From Gaiellasilicea sp963789355 (lineage in GTDB: Bacteria > Actinomycetota > Thermoleophilia > Gaiellales > Gaiellaceae), in NCBI GenBank assembly GCA_963789355.1, contig CAWBKK010000002.1, forward strand, positions 124,001-188,000: a DNA stretch of 64,000 nucleotides, written 5' to 3'. Below the pieces are notes generated by a model. It was not told the origin of the DNA, did not search any database, and was given only the letters and a program-made list of their open reading frames with translations. The translations under genes were made by a program, and so were the position numbers. Positions 25,792 to 34,277 of this stretch are shown piece after piece; the stretch's first letter is position 1, and the number at the start of each line of letters is the position of its first letter.

Positions 25792-25862
25792 GCGTAGGCT
25801 TGACGGAGCTCACCGGAAGAGCGGAGGTGCCGGCTCTGCCGGCGCTGGAGCGGGAGCAGTGA
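25788..25862 (+). CDS. possible 24-residue linking ORF
   Basis: A GTG-initiated frame that overlaps the polX stop (GTGA) and ends by overlapping the GTG of the decarboxylase gene. The peptide VSVGLTELTGRAEVPALPAL has no known match. It may only reflect the base composition, or serve to carry ribosomes from polX to the next gene. Confidence 0.2.
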   Translation: MSVGLTELTGRAEVPALPALEREQ

Positions 25863-27157
25863 GCTTCCGCGACGACGGCGCAGCCGCACTCGAGTGGGTC
25901 GCGTCGTACCTCGAACGCGTTCGCGAGCTGCCGGTGCTCGCCCAGGTCGAGCCGGGCGAGCTGAAGACGCGGCTGCCGGCGCGGCCGCCCGAGACGGGGG
26001 AGCCGTTCGCGGCGATCCTGCGCGACCTCGACGACGTGCTCCTGCCCGCGGTCACGCACTGGCAGAGCCCGGGCTTCTTCGCCTACTTCCCGAGCACCGG
26101 CTCCGAGCCCGGAATCCTCGCTGAGCTGCTGATGGCGGGGCTGAACCAGGTCGGGATCCTCTGGCGCACCTCCCCGGCGCTGCAGGAGCTCGAGGAGGTG
26201 ACGCTCGACTGGCTGGCGCAGCTGCTCGGGCTACCGGCCGGGTTGCACGGTCACCTCGAGGACGGGGCCTCGACGGGAACGCTGGCGGCCCTTGCCGCAG
26301 CCCGCGAGGCGAAAGCCGGCGCCCGCGTCGTCGTGTGCTCCGAGCACGCGCACTCCTCGGTCGAGAAGGCCTGCCGGATCCTCGGCCTCGAGCCGCGGGC
26401 GACGCCGGTCGACGAGGCGTTCCGGCTTCGTCCCGACGCGCTCGACCTGACCGGCGCGTGCGCGGTCGTCGCCACGATCGGGACGACCTCGACGAGCTCG
26501 ATCGATCCGGTCGACCGGATCGCGGACGCCTGCGAGCGCGAAGGAGCCTGGCTCCACGTGGACGCTGCCTACGCCGGCTCGGCGGCGGTCTGCCCGGAGC
26601 TGCGGGACGCGTTCGCCGGCTGGGAGCGAGGCGACTCGATCGTGGTCAACCCGCACAAGTGGCTCTCCACCCCGATGGGGTGCTCCGCGCTCTGGACGCG
26701 CCGGCCTGACGATCTGCGTGCGGCGTTCAGCCTCGTGCCGGAGTACCTGCGCGTCAGCGAGGACGTCGCCAGCCTCTCCGAGTACAGCCCCGCGCTCGGC
26801 CGCCAGTTCCGGGCGCTGAAGCTCTGGACGGTGCTGCGTTGCTACGGCCGCGAGGGCCTGCAAGCGCGGATCCGGGAGGCGATCGCGCTGGCGGCGCTCT
26901 TCGAGAACTGGGTGCGCGAGGAGCCGGGCTGGGAACTGACGGCGGCGCGGCCGTTCTCGCTCGTCTGCTTCCGGCGCGACGGCTCCGACGAGGAGAACGA
27001 GGCGCTGCTCGAGCGGGTCAACGCGAGCGGCGAGATCTTCATCTCGCACACGAAGCTGAACGGTCGCTACACGCTCCGGCTCGCCGTCGGCAGCGCGCGG
27101 ACGACGGAAAGCGACGTGCGGCGGGCCTGGGACGTGCTCAGGCGGGAAGCGGGCTAG
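25859..27157 (+). CDS. pyridoxal-dependent decarboxylase, group II (DDC-like)
   Basis: 432 residues of the aromatic L-amino acid decarboxylase family. HWQSPGFFAYFPSTGSEPGILAE, TSPALQELE, the DGASTGTLAALAAAREA cofactor loop, HVDAAYAGSAA with the PLP Asp, and the Schiff-base Lys in NPHKWLSTPMGC. Substrate (Trp, Tyr, Phe or Glu) cannot be told from sequence. GTG start. Its last 20 nt overlap the convergent HxlR gene. Confidence 0.9.
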   Translation: MSFRDDGAAALEWVASYLERVRELPVLAQVEPGELKTRLPARPPETGEPFAAILRDLDDVLLPAVTHWQSPGFFAYFPSTGSEPGILAELLMAGLNQVGILWRTSPALQELEEVTLDWLAQLLGLPAGLHGHLEDGASTGTLAALAAAREAKAGARVVVCSEHAHSSVEKACRILGLEPRATPVDEAFRLRPDALDLTGACAVVATIGTTSTSSIDPVDRIADACEREGAWLHVDAAYAGSAAVCPELRDAFAGWERGDSIVVNPHKWLSTPMGCSALWTRRPDDLRAAFSLVPEYLRVSEDVASLSEYSPALGRQFRALKLWTVLRCYGREGLQARIREAIALAALFENWVREEPGWELTAARPFSLVCFRRDGSDEENEALLERVNASGEIFISHTKLNGRYTLRLAVGSARTTESDVRRAWDVLRREAG

Positions 27158-27746
27158 GCGCGAACCCGTCCAGCAACTGCTCGAGCGCGGCGATGTCCCC
27201 GTCGATCCGAACCCCTTCGAGCCGGCGGTCGACGACGAGGTGGTAGAAGCCCGTCGCGTCCGTCTCCACGAGCACGTCGTAGTTCTCGGCGATGCCGGGT
27301 GTCGCGACGCAATCGACGAGCGACGCCTCCTCGTCCCCGATTCTGAAAGCGATCCGGCTCCCGCGGCAAAGCGGGGAGAGCGCGAGATCGAGGGCACCGA
27401 CGAGCCAGCCGTCGACGAGCGCGTCCGGCGGCGGCGGGCCCATCAGGCGCGCGCCGAAGCGGGCGAGCTCGTGCAGCACGGGGCGCAGCTCGCGGCCGGC
27501 GTCGGTCAGCTCGTACACGGTCGAGGCCCACGGCGGCGGCAGCTTCTTCTTTTCGACGATCCCGGCCGACTCGAGCTCCTTCAGGCGCGCCGCGAGGATG
27601 TTCGTTCCGATCCCCGGGAGGTGCTCGGCGAGATCGGTGTAGCGCTTCGGTCCCCGCATCAGCTCCCGCACGACGAGCAGCGTCCAGCGCTCCCCGACGA
27701 GTCCGAGCGAATGCGCGATCGGGCAGTACTGGTCGTAGCGCTTCAT
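27138..27746 (-). CDS. HxlR-family regulator with C-terminal SCP2-like domain
   Basis: Winged-helix regulator of about 202 residues. HxlR domain ~1-100 (YCPIAHSLGLVGERWTLLVVRELMRGPKRYTDL, PGIGTNILAARLKELESAGIV); the rest (~110-202) resembles a sterol-carrier-like ligand pocket. Cys at the N-terminus (DQYCPIAH) is the position used for redox sensing in some HxlR proteins. ATG 27746 is preferred because GGAGG (27759-27763) directly abuts the alternative ATG at 27758 with no spacing. Divergent from the MFS pump, the likely target. Confidence 0.87.
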   Translation of the reverse strand: MKRYDQYCPIAHSLGLVGERWTLLVVRELMRGPKRYTDLAEHLPGIGTNILAARLKELESAGIVEKKKLPPPWASTVYELTDAGRELRPVLHELARFGARLMGPPPPDALVDGWLVGALDLALSPLCRGSRIAFRIGDEEASLVDCVATPGIAENYDVLVETDATGFYHLVVDRRLEGVRIDGDIAALEQLLDGFAPSPLPA

Positions 27747-27754
27747 CGAAAAAA

Positions 27755-27770
27755 TCATCCTCCAGGATGA
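27755..27770. promoter_or_regulatory. putative HxlR operator
   Basis: Perfect palindrome TCATCCT-CC-AGGATGA directly upstream of the hxlR start and covering its ribosome site, in the AT-rich gap between the regulator and the divergent transporter. Placement suits autoregulation and control of the pump; binding is inferred. Confidence 0.55.
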
Positions 27771-27831
27771 CTTGTTATTTGCAAGTGTAAGCTACCGCAA
27801 AGAAAGCATACCCTGCTGAAAGGATAGCGCG

Positions 27832-29265
27832 ATGGTTGCATCACCCCAGATGAAATGGTTTGGACTGGCGCTGCTCGCCGCAGTCCAGTTCATGGTCGTG
27901 CTCGACATCGCGATCGTGAACGTGGCCCTCCCCTCGATCCAGACGGATCTCGACTTCTCGCAGGCGAACCTGCAGTGGGTGATCTCGGCCTACGCACTCG
28001 TCTTCGGCGGCTTCCTCCTGCTCGGTGGCCGCGCCGCCGACCTGCTCGGGCGCAGGCGGCTCTTCATGATCGGCCTGATCGCCTTCACGATCGGCTCGCT
28101 CCTCTGCGGGCTGGCGTGGTCGGAGGCGTCGCTGATCGGCGCCCGCGCGATTCAGGGCCTCGGCGCCGCGACGATCTCCCCGGCCGCGCTCGCGATCCTG
28201 ATGACGACGTTCGCCGAAGGCCGCGAGCGCAACATCGCTCTCGGCGTCTGGGGCGCAGTCGGCGGCTTCGGCGCCGCCGCGGGCGTCCTCCTCGGCGGCG
28301 TCCTCACGGATGCGCTCTCCTGGGAGTGGATCTTCTTCGTCAACATCCCGGTCGGCCTCGCCGCCGTCGCCCTTGCACCCGTGCTGCTCGGCGAGAGCAA
28401 GGACACGCGCGTGAAGTCGTTCGACGCCGGCGGCGCCGTGCTCGTCACGTCCGGCCTGACCACGCTCGTGCTCGGAATCACCCAGGGCAACGAGTGGGGC
28501 TGGAGCTCCGGGCGCACGATCGGGATCTTCGCCCTCTCCGCGGTGCTCCTGGCCGCCTTCGTCGTCTGGGAGAACCGTGTCGCCGAGCCGCTGATGCGCT
28601 TCGGGATCCTGCGCACGAAGACCGTCCTCGGGGCCAACGTCGCCGGGTTCATCCTCGGCACCGCGCTGTTCTCGATGTTCCTGATCCTGACCCTGTACAT
28701 GCAGCAGGTGCTCGGCTACTCGGCGATGAAGACGGGTGTCGCGTACCTCGCGGTCGCCGGCACGTCGATCATCTGGGCGAACGTCGCCGCGATGCTCGTG
28801 GGCCGCGTCGGTGTCCGGCCGTTGATCGCCGGCGGGATGGCGATTCTGACGGTCGGTCTCATCCTGTTCACGCAGGTCTCGGTCGGCGGCTCCTACGTGG
28901 CCAACCTGCTGCCGGGCTTCCTGATCATCGCGCTCGGGATGGCGCTCTGCTTCGTCCCGATCTCGATCGCGGCGCTCGCCGGCGTCTCGCAGGCCGAGGC
29001 CGGAATCGCCTCGGGCCTGATCAACACCTCGCAGCAGATCGGCGGCGCCGTCGGCATCGCCCTGCTCTCGACGATCGCGATCAGCCGCACGGAGAACGAG
29101 GTCGCGGCCGGGACGGCGGCGCCGCAAGCGCTCACGTCGGGCTTCCAGCTCGCCTTCTGGGTCGGCGCCGGCATCGCGCTCGCCGGCGTGGTCGCGGCGC
29201 TCGCCCTGATCCGCCAGGAGGAGATCGCGCCCGCACGGGAGCCGGCCGCTGTGCCCGCCGCCTAG
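27832..29265 (+). CDS. MFS drug-efflux transporter, DHA2 (14-TM) family
   Basis: 477 residues, about 14 membrane helices. Motif D1 LDIAIVNVALPSIQ in helix 1, motif A GGRAADLLGRRRLFMIG, motif C-like AAGVLLGGVLTDALSWEWIFFVNIPVG, as in EmrB/QacA proton antiporters. Shine-Dalgarno AAAGGA about 11 nt before ATG. Divergently arranged HxlR regulator suggests inducible efflux. Ends 4 nt into the convergent trehalose phosphatase gene. Confidence 0.92.
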   Translation: MVASPQMKWFGLALLAAVQFMVVLDIAIVNVALPSIQTDLDFSQANLQWVISAYALVFGGFLLLGGRAADLLGRRRLFMIGLIAFTIGSLLCGLAWSEASLIGARAIQGLGAATISPAALAILMTTFAEGRERNIALGVWGAVGGFGAAAGVLLGGVLTDALSWEWIFFVNIPVGLAAVALAPVLLGESKDTRVKSFDAGGAVLVTSGLTTLVLGITQGNEWGWSSGRTIGIFALSAVLLAAFVVWENRVAEPLMRFGILRTKTVLGANVAGFILGTALFSMFLILTLYMQQVLGYSAMKTGVAYLAVAGTSIIWANVAAMLVGRVGVRPLIAGGMAILTVGLILFTQVSVGGSYVANLLPGFLIIALGMALCFVPISIAALAGVSQAEAGIASGLINTSQQIGGAVGIALLSTIAISRTENEVAAGTAAPQALTSGFQLAFWVGAGIALAGVVAALALIRQEEIAPAREPAAVPAA

Positions 29266-29981
29266 AGCCGTCCCAGCAGCTGCAGGAACTCCGCGGGGCC
29301 GTCGACGACGATGTCGGCGGCCTCGCGTAGCTCCGGAGGCCCTTCCGCCGACGCGACGGCGATCTTGACGCCAAGCTCGAGCGCGCCGACCGCGTTGAAT
29401 GCGTCGAGGTCGGTCGTGTCGTCGCCGGCGTAGAGCCCACGGACGAGCGCACGCTCGCCGAGCAGGTGCGTGACCGCGGTGCCCTTGTGTGCGCCCACCG
29501 GCGGCCGCAGCTCGAGCACCTTGCGCCCGAACCGGGCCACCAGGCCCTCGTGCCTCGCCCGGGCCGCGACCGCGCTCAGCATCGTCAGCGCCTCCTCCTC
29601 GTCGTCGGCGCGGCGGTAGTGGAAGCTGATCGTCAGCGGCTTCCGCTCGACGTCCTCCCAGGCGACGGTCGCGGCGAAGGCTTGCAGCCGCTCGCCCCAG
29701 GCCAGCGCTTCCGGCTCGAGCTCGAGGCCGTGCTCGCCGACGTAGACGAGCTCGTCGAGACCGACGACGCGGCGTGCATCGGCACCCGAGCGCCCGCTGA
29801 TGCAGGCCACGAGCGCATAGCGGCCGTGCAGGCGGCGGAGCTCCTCGCGGGTCTCCGTCGGCACCGCAGCGTCGTGGGGGACGTCGACGATCGGGGCGAG
29901 AACGCCGTCGACATCGAGCAGGATTGCCGTCCGTTCGGGCGCCTCCGCCAGCCGCGCGAGCAGTGAGCCGTCGCCGTCCAC
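29262..29981 (-). CDS. otsB: trehalose-6-phosphate phosphatase
   Basis: HAD-type phosphatase releasing trehalose from trehalose 6-phosphate. 239 residues: nucleophile motif LLDVDGVLAPIVD, motif II ISGRSGAD, YVGEHGLELEP, KPLTISFHYR and motif IV region GLYAGDDTTDLDAF. GTG 29981 gives the family-typical start distance; upstream codons in the frame are antisense to the TauE genes. No otsA gene is present here. Confidence 0.88.
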   Translation of the reverse strand: MDGDGSLLARLAEAPERTAILLDVDGVLAPIVDVPHDAAVPTETREELRRLHGRYALVACISGRSGADARRVVGLDELVYVGEHGLELEPEALAWGERLQAFAATVAWEDVERKPLTISFHYRRADDEEEALTMLSAVAARARHEGLVARFGRKVLELRPPVGAHKGTAVTHLLGERALVRGLYAGDDTTDLDAFNAVGALELGVKIAVASAEGPPELREAADIVVDGPAEFLQLLGRL

Positions 29982-29999
29982 GGCCCTAGGATACGAGCG

Positions 30000-30350
30000 G
30001 TGGCGTTGAAGCTCGTCCTCATCGGACTCGTCGCAGGCTTGTTCAGCGCCCTCTTCGGCGTCGGCGGCGGGATCGTGATCGTGCCGCTGCTGATCATCCT
30101 CGCCGCGTTCGACGGCAAGATCGCAACTGGAACCTCGCTCGCAGCGATCGGGATCACCGCCCTTGCCGGCACGATCCTCTATTCGCTGGAGGGTCACGTC
30201 GACGTGGGCTACGCGGCGCTCGTCGGTCTGCCCGCCGCCGCGGGCGCCGTCATGGGGGCCGAGATCCAGCAGCGCATCTCGGTCCGTGCGCTCGCACTCG
30301 CATTCAGCGCCCTGCTGACCGCGATCGCGCTCTGGCTTCTCCTCCCGTGA
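30000..30350 (+). CDS. TauE/SafE-type transporter, N-terminal half protein
   Basis: 116 residues, half of the usual ~250-residue sulfite/organosulfonate exporter. It carries the family repeat FSALFGVGGGIVIVPLL and about four helices. The next gene encodes the other half with the same GVGGGI repeat, joined by a GTGA overlap. The two probably assemble as a heterodimer equivalent to one full transporter. GTG start. Confidence 0.82.
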   Translation: MALKLVLIGLVAGLFSALFGVGGGIVIVPLLIILAAFDGKIATGTSLAAIGITALAGTILYSLEGHVDVGYAALVGLPAAAGAVMGAEIQQRISVRALALAFSALLTAIALWLLLP

Positions 30351-30739
30351 GCGCAACCACCGTCGTCTTCGCCATCCTGCTCGGGCTCGCGGCCGGCCTG
30401 CTCGCGGGCTTCTTCGGGGTCGGCGGCGGGATCCTGTTCGTGCCGACGCTCGTGGCGCTCGGGCTGTCGCAGATCGAGGCGGAGGCGACCTCGCTGCTGG
30501 CGATCCTGCCCACCGTGCTCGCGGGCACGTGGCGGCAGCGCCACTACGGCAACGTCCGCTGGCGCACCGCGCTGGCGCTCGGGCTCGCCTCGATCGCCGG
30601 CGCCGCGGCCGGAGTCCAGATTGCGACGGCCCTTCCCGAGGACGTGCTCCGGCGGCTGTTCGCAGTGCTGCTGCTCGGCGTCGCGGCGCAACTCGCATGG
30701 CGCTCGCGCCGCGCCGCCCCGTATCCTTCGAAATCATGA
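30347..30739 (+). CDS. TauE/SafE-type transporter, second half protein
   Basis: 130 residues with the repeat LLAGFFGVGGGILFVPTLVALGL and about four helices, ending in a basic tail. Homologous to the preceding half; overlaps at both ends with neighbours (GTGA, ATGA). Anion export is inferred from the family. Confidence 0.82.
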   Translation: MSATTVVFAILLGLAAGLLAGFFGVGGGILFVPTLVALGLSQIEAEATSLLAILPTVLAGTWRQRHYGNVRWRTALALGLASIAGAAAGVQIATALPEDVLRRLFAVLLLGVAAQLAWRSRRAAPYPSKS

Positions 30740-31125
30740 GCGAGCACGACGAGATCTGGCTTCCGCTCGTCGACGAGCCGATCGGCAGCATCGTCGCGCA
30801 GATCCAGGCCGACGACCCCGAGATCGAGCGGCTCGTCGGCTCGCCGCGGCGGATCCTCGCGTTCCGGACGTTCGCGTACATCCGGGTCGGCGTGAAGCTC
30901 GGCGAGTTGCTCGTCGAGAACGACGTGCCGCCCTACGACGGCACCGACAGCTGGATCGAGCTCCTCCTCCGCGCGCCGGAGAACCGGGCGGCGATCGCGC
31001 GGGAGGTACGCGCCGTCGCCGAGGAGATCGCCGCCGACCCGCGCTACGGCGAGGACGAGCAGTTCGGGCCGGATCAGGCGGCCCGCGACCGTTTCCGCGA
31101 GTTCGCCCGCAAGCTCGACGGCTAG
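30736..31125 (+). CDS. hypothetical acidic protein
   Basis: 129 residues, acidic, soluble, no signal peptide: starts MSEHDEIWLPLVDEPIGSIV, C-terminal half predicted helical (NRAAIAREVRAVAEEIAADPRYG). No family recognised. ATGA overlap with the second TauE half suggests co-expression; convergent 4-nt overlap with the ZIP gene. Confidence 0.75.
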   Translation: MSEHDEIWLPLVDEPIGSIVAQIQADDPEIERLVGSPRRILAFRTFAYIRVGVKLGELLVENDVPPYDGTDSWIELLLRAPENRAAIAREVRAVAEEIAADPRYGEDEQFGPDQAARDRFREFARKLDG

Positions 31126-31841
31126 TGCCCGCCGACGAGGCTGACCGCGAAGATCGCAGCGAAGCCCGCGACTGTCAGCGCGACGCGCTTCACCGACGGG
31201 TGCTCGTGGGCGTGGGGGAGTAGATCGGTCGCGCCCATAAAGAGGAAGAAGCCGGCGTAGACGGCCAGCAGCGCGCCGAGTCCCGCCTCGGAGATCGAGA
31301 GCGCCGAGCCGACGATCGCGCCGGCCAGCGGTGCGGCAGCGTCGATGGCGAGCCAGCGGATCGCCCGGGCGCGGTCTCCCGACTGGCGCAGCACGAAGCC
31401 GACCGTGTTCAGCCCGTCGGCGAAATCGTGTGCCAGCACGGCGACGAAGACCAGCAGCCCTGCCTCGGTCGATAGGCCGAAGGCGAGCCCGATCCCGAGA
31501 CCGTCGATGAAGCTGTGGACCGAGAGCCCGGCCGCCCCGAGCATGCCGACCTGGGCGTGAGCATGCACGTGCGCGTCGTCGTCTCGGTGATGGAGTACGA
31601 GAGCTCGCTCGGCGAGAAAGAAGAGGACGAAGCCGGCCCCCACGAGCATGCCGACCCGGTGCGGATCGTCGATCGCCTCGATCGCCTCGGGCAGCACGTG
31701 GAAGAGCGCGACGGCGACGACAACGCCGCCGGTGAGCGCGATCGCGGTCGTGAGCTCGCGCGCCAGCCGGAGCGCCACGAACCCACCCGCCAGGGTCGAG
31801 AGGACGGTGACGCCCGCCAGCGGAATGGCAATCCAGTTCAC
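31122..31841 (-). CDS. ZIP-family divalent metal transporter
   Basis: 239 residues, about eight helices. Metal-site helices HSFIDGLGIGLAFG and HDFADGLNTVGFVLR carry the conserved His/Asp pattern, and a His-rich loop (HHRDDDAHVHAHAQ) lies between helices 3 and 4. Zinc uptake is the usual role. It overlaps the upstream Fur-family regulator gene by 4 nt, so regulator and transporter form an operon under the box at 32251. Confidence 0.88.
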   Translation of the reverse strand: MNWIAIPLAGVTVLSTLAGGFVALRLARELTTAIALTGGVVVAVALFHVLPEAIEAIDDPHRVGMLVGAGFVLFFLAERALVLHHRDDDAHVHAHAQVGMLGAAGLSVHSFIDGLGIGLAFGLSTEAGLLVFVAVLAHDFADGLNTVGFVLRQSGDRARAIRWLAIDAAAPLAGAIVGSALSISEAGLGALLAVYAGFFLFMGATDLLPHAHEHPSVKRVALTVAGFAAIFAVSLVGGH

Positions 31842-32266
31842 GCGCAGCGCCTGCAGGTGCCGTAGATGTCGAGCTCGTGCGCCGCGGGCTGGAAGCCGTG
31901 CTGCCGCCGTAGCTCCGCTGAAGAGGGGGCGGCGCAGAGCTCGGTCTCTTCGACGCCGCCGCAGCTCGTGCAGACGAGATGGTGGTGGTGCTCGGGTCTG
32001 CAGCGGACGTACGTCGGGCGCCCCTCGCCGAGCAGGGGGTGGACACCGCCCGTCGTACGGAGCAGCTCGATCGTCCGGTAGGTCGTGGCGAGGCCGAGCC
32101 CGGGCTCGAGCCGGCGTGCGCGCTCGTGCAGGTCCGCCACCGTGAAGCTGCCCGTGGACTCCTCCACCGCCCTGACGACGGCGAGTCTCTGCGCAGTCGC
32201 GCGGACTCCCTCCGGAAGTGAAAGCTCAGCTGCCAAGGGCCGACCATAGCTGAAAACGATTCTCAT
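31838..32266 (-). CDS. Fur-family metalloregulator, probably Zur
   Basis: About 142 residues from ATG 32266. Winged helix (VRATAQRLAVVRAVEE...TVADLHERARRLEPGLGLATTYRTIELL), then the metal region CRPEHHHHLVCTSCGGVEE and the C-terminal CRRC structural zinc site. Pairing with a ZIP transporter favours zinc. ATG 32266 lies inside the putative operator; TTG at 32236 is an alternative start that leaves the operator wholly upstream and still gives 132 residues. Confidence 0.87.
   Translation of the reverse strand: MRIVFSYGRPLAAELSLPEGVRATAQRLAVVRAVEESTGSFTVADLHERARRLEPGLGLATTYRTIELLRTTGGVHPLLGEGRPTYVRCRPEHHHHLVCTSCGGVEETELCAAPSSAELRRQHGFQPAAHELDIYGTCRRCA
32251..32265. promoter_or_regulatory. Fur/Zur-type box
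   Basis: TGAAAACGATTCTCA, close to the actinobacterial Zur palindrome TGAAAATnATTTTCA, in the gap between the Fur-family gene and the divergent M23 peptidase gene. It overlaps the possible ATG start of the regulator. Autoregulation is the expected role. Confidence 0.6.
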
Positions 32267-32307
32267 TCTCAACAACAAGGGATCGAGTTCCCTCTCCAGA
32301 ACGCATA

Positions 32308-33759
32308 ATGACGCGCGTGTTCCTTAGGCTCACCGCACTCTTCCTGATTGCCGGGGCGCTGGCTGCTGCCGCGACCGGCGCCGGCGCGCCCGTCCAACCG
32401 GCGGTCGTCTCCGCGAGCGCCTACGGGATCTCCATTCTCGTCCCGGGCCAGCCCGTCTCGGTCGCGGCGGAGGCGGCGGCGCCAGGCTCGGCGGAATCAG
32501 GCCTCGCGGACGCCTTCGTCTTCCCCGCCGACGGCTCGCTCGTGCGCACCGGTGCCCTCTCGTCGAGCGCCTCCTCACGCGCGACCGGCGCCCCCGGCGG
32601 ACAGGCGGTCAGCGACGTTCTCGGCGTGACTCTCTTCAACGGCGAGGTGACGGCGGAGAGCGTCGCCGCGCGGGCCAAGGCCACCGCGGCAGGCGCGGAC
32701 GCGGCCGGGTCGGGGGTGGTGAACCTCGTCGTCCTCGGCACGCCCGTCCCGGCGACGGCGAACCTCCGGATCCAGCTCGGCGACTGGGGATACCTGATCG
32801 TGCTCGAGCAGGTCGCGGAGGCGCCGGTGGCCGACGGGACGCGGAACGCCCGCGGCGCCGCCAACGGGCTCCACGTCGTCCTCACCGCCGATCACGCCGG
32901 CTTGCCCGCCGGGACCGAGATCCTCGTCGGGCATGCCGAGGCCGCAGCGTCGACGCCGGTTGAGGCCCCTGCAACGACGACGCTGACCACGACGACGGCA
33001 AAGCCCGGTCCTCCCGGCGGTCCGTCCGCGAAGCCGCGGAAGCGGCCGCTCCCGAAGCCGCCCGAGCCCGGTGTTCTCCCGAGCAAGCCCGGCTCCGTCT
33101 TCCGGTTGCCGCCGACCGACATCTCCGCCCCGCTCTCGCCGGCGGGCTACGTCTTCCCCGTCTACGGGCCGTCCTCGTTCACCGATACGTTCCGCGCTGC
33201 GCGGGCGGGCGTCGGCTGGCATCACGGTGAGGACATCTTCGCCCCCCTCGGGGCGCCGCTGCTAGCGGTCGCAGACGGCACCGTCTTCTCCGTCGGCTGG
33301 AACGACCGCGGCGGCTACCGGCTCTGGCTACGCGACCGGCAGGGCAACCAGTTCTACTACGCGCACCTCTCGGCCTTCTCGCCGCTCGCCGTCGACGGCA
33401 ACGAGGTGAACGCCGGGGACGTGATCGGGTTCATGGGCAACACCGGCGACGCGCAGACGACGCCCTATCACCTCCACTTCGAGATTCACCCGGTCGGCCT
33501 GTTGCCGCTCGGCTACGACGGGGTCGTGAACGCGTTCCCGTACCTGAGCGCGTGGCGCCGGCTTCAGGACATCACCTTCGCCGCAGGCCGCGGCTGGGCG
33601 CCGCCCGTGCCTGCGAATGCAACGGCGCCGCGCCCGGCCGTGATCCTGCTCGGCTCGACGGACATCTCGAGCGCAAGCGGGCTCGACCCGGGCTCGCTGG
33701 ACCGCGCGCTGGCCGCCCCGGTCTCCCAGGGCGACAGCGCAGTCCTTGGCGCCGGCTAG
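32308..33759 (+). CDS. secreted M23-family peptidase
   Basis: 483 residues. Signal peptide (MTRVFLRLTALFLIAGALAA), an N-terminal region of unknown fold (~30-215), a Pro/Lys/Thr linker (~215-265), and a lysostaphin-like M23 domain (~280-420) with zinc ligands in GWHHGEDIFAP and HLHFEIHP plus YYAHLS. It should cleave peptidoglycan cross-bridges outside the cell or bind them. Divergent from the Zur operon and downstream of its box. Confidence 0.88.
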   Translation: MTRVFLRLTALFLIAGALAAAATGAGAPVQPAVVSASAYGISILVPGQPVSVAAEAAAPGSAESGLADAFVFPADGSLVRTGALSSSASSRATGAPGGQAVSDVLGVTLFNGEVTAESVAARAKATAAGADAAGSGVVNLVVLGTPVPATANLRIQLGDWGYLIVLEQVAEAPVADGTRNARGAANGLHVVLTADHAGLPAGTEILVGHAEAAASTPVEAPATTTLTTTTAKPGPPGGPSAKPRKRPLPKPPEPGVLPSKPGSVFRLPPTDISAPLSPAGYVFPVYGPSSFTDTFRAARAGVGWHHGEDIFAPLGAPLLAVADGTVFSVGWNDRGGYRLWLRDRQGNQFYYAHLSAFSPLAVDGNEVNAGDVIGFMGNTGDAQTTPYHLHFEIHPVGLLPLGYDGVVNAFPYLSAWRRLQDITFAAGRGWAPPVPANATAPRPAVILLGSTDISSASGLDPGSLDRALAAPVSQGDSAVLGAG

Positions 33760-34196
33760 GCCGCGTTGTCGCCGGACGAGCTCGTGCTCGGCGGCGTGTA
33801 GGTGTAGTCGTCGGCGCTCTCGCCGTTGACCTTCGCCATCAGCCAGGCGCGGGTCTGCGGCCCCGTCATGGGGTTGAAGAGGATGCCGGCCGTGATCCCC
33901 GCCAGCAGCAGCATCGTGTTGCGGGCGCCATGGTCTTCCTTGCCCTGGATCCGGCTCGACGCCGTGCGGAGCTCGTCGACAGCCTTCTTCAGGTTGTCCT
34001 GAATGTCCTTGTCCGTTGCCGCACGCATCGCGGTCGCGGTCAGATTGCGGTTGCCGAGCAGCTCGGCGTAGACCTCGCGCGCGGCGTTGAACGCCTCCTT
34101 GAGGTTGTCGTGCAGATCGTCGTCGTGCAGTGCGCGGTCGACATACGGCTTCATCGTGTCGGCCGTGTCGTAGAGCCTGTCCTTGGTCTTGGCCAT
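33756..34196 (-). CDS. YtxH-like helical membrane-associated protein
   Basis: 146 residues: long charged amphipathic helices (DTADTMKPYVDRALHDDDLHDNLKEAF, then DNLKKAVDELRTASSRIQ), one short hydrophobic segment (NTMLLLAGITAGILFNP, ~95-111), and a Ser/Thr tail. Resembles small YtxH-type envelope proteins of unknown function. Shine-Dalgarno AAAGGA is 9 nt before ATG. 4-nt convergent overlap with the M23 gene. Confidence 0.7.
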   Translation of the reverse strand: MAKTKDRLYDTADTMKPYVDRALHDDDLHDNLKEAFNAAREVYAELLGNRNLTATAMRAATDKDIQDNLKKAVDELRTASSRIQGKEDHGARNTMLLLAGITAGILFNPMTGPQTRAWLMAKVNGESADDYTYTPPSTSSSGDNAA

Positions 34197-34277
34197 TCGG
34201 CCCGTCCTTTCAGTCTCGTTTGGGTCGCTCCGACAGTCTTGCCGCCGGACGATCCTTGCAAACTGACCTTCGGCGCG

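Noticed and set aside
29982..30881. A 300-residue N-terminal extension of the trehalose phosphatase
   Set aside because: It is antisense to the TauE/SafE halves and has biased, Arg-rich composition; no OtsA-like motifs.
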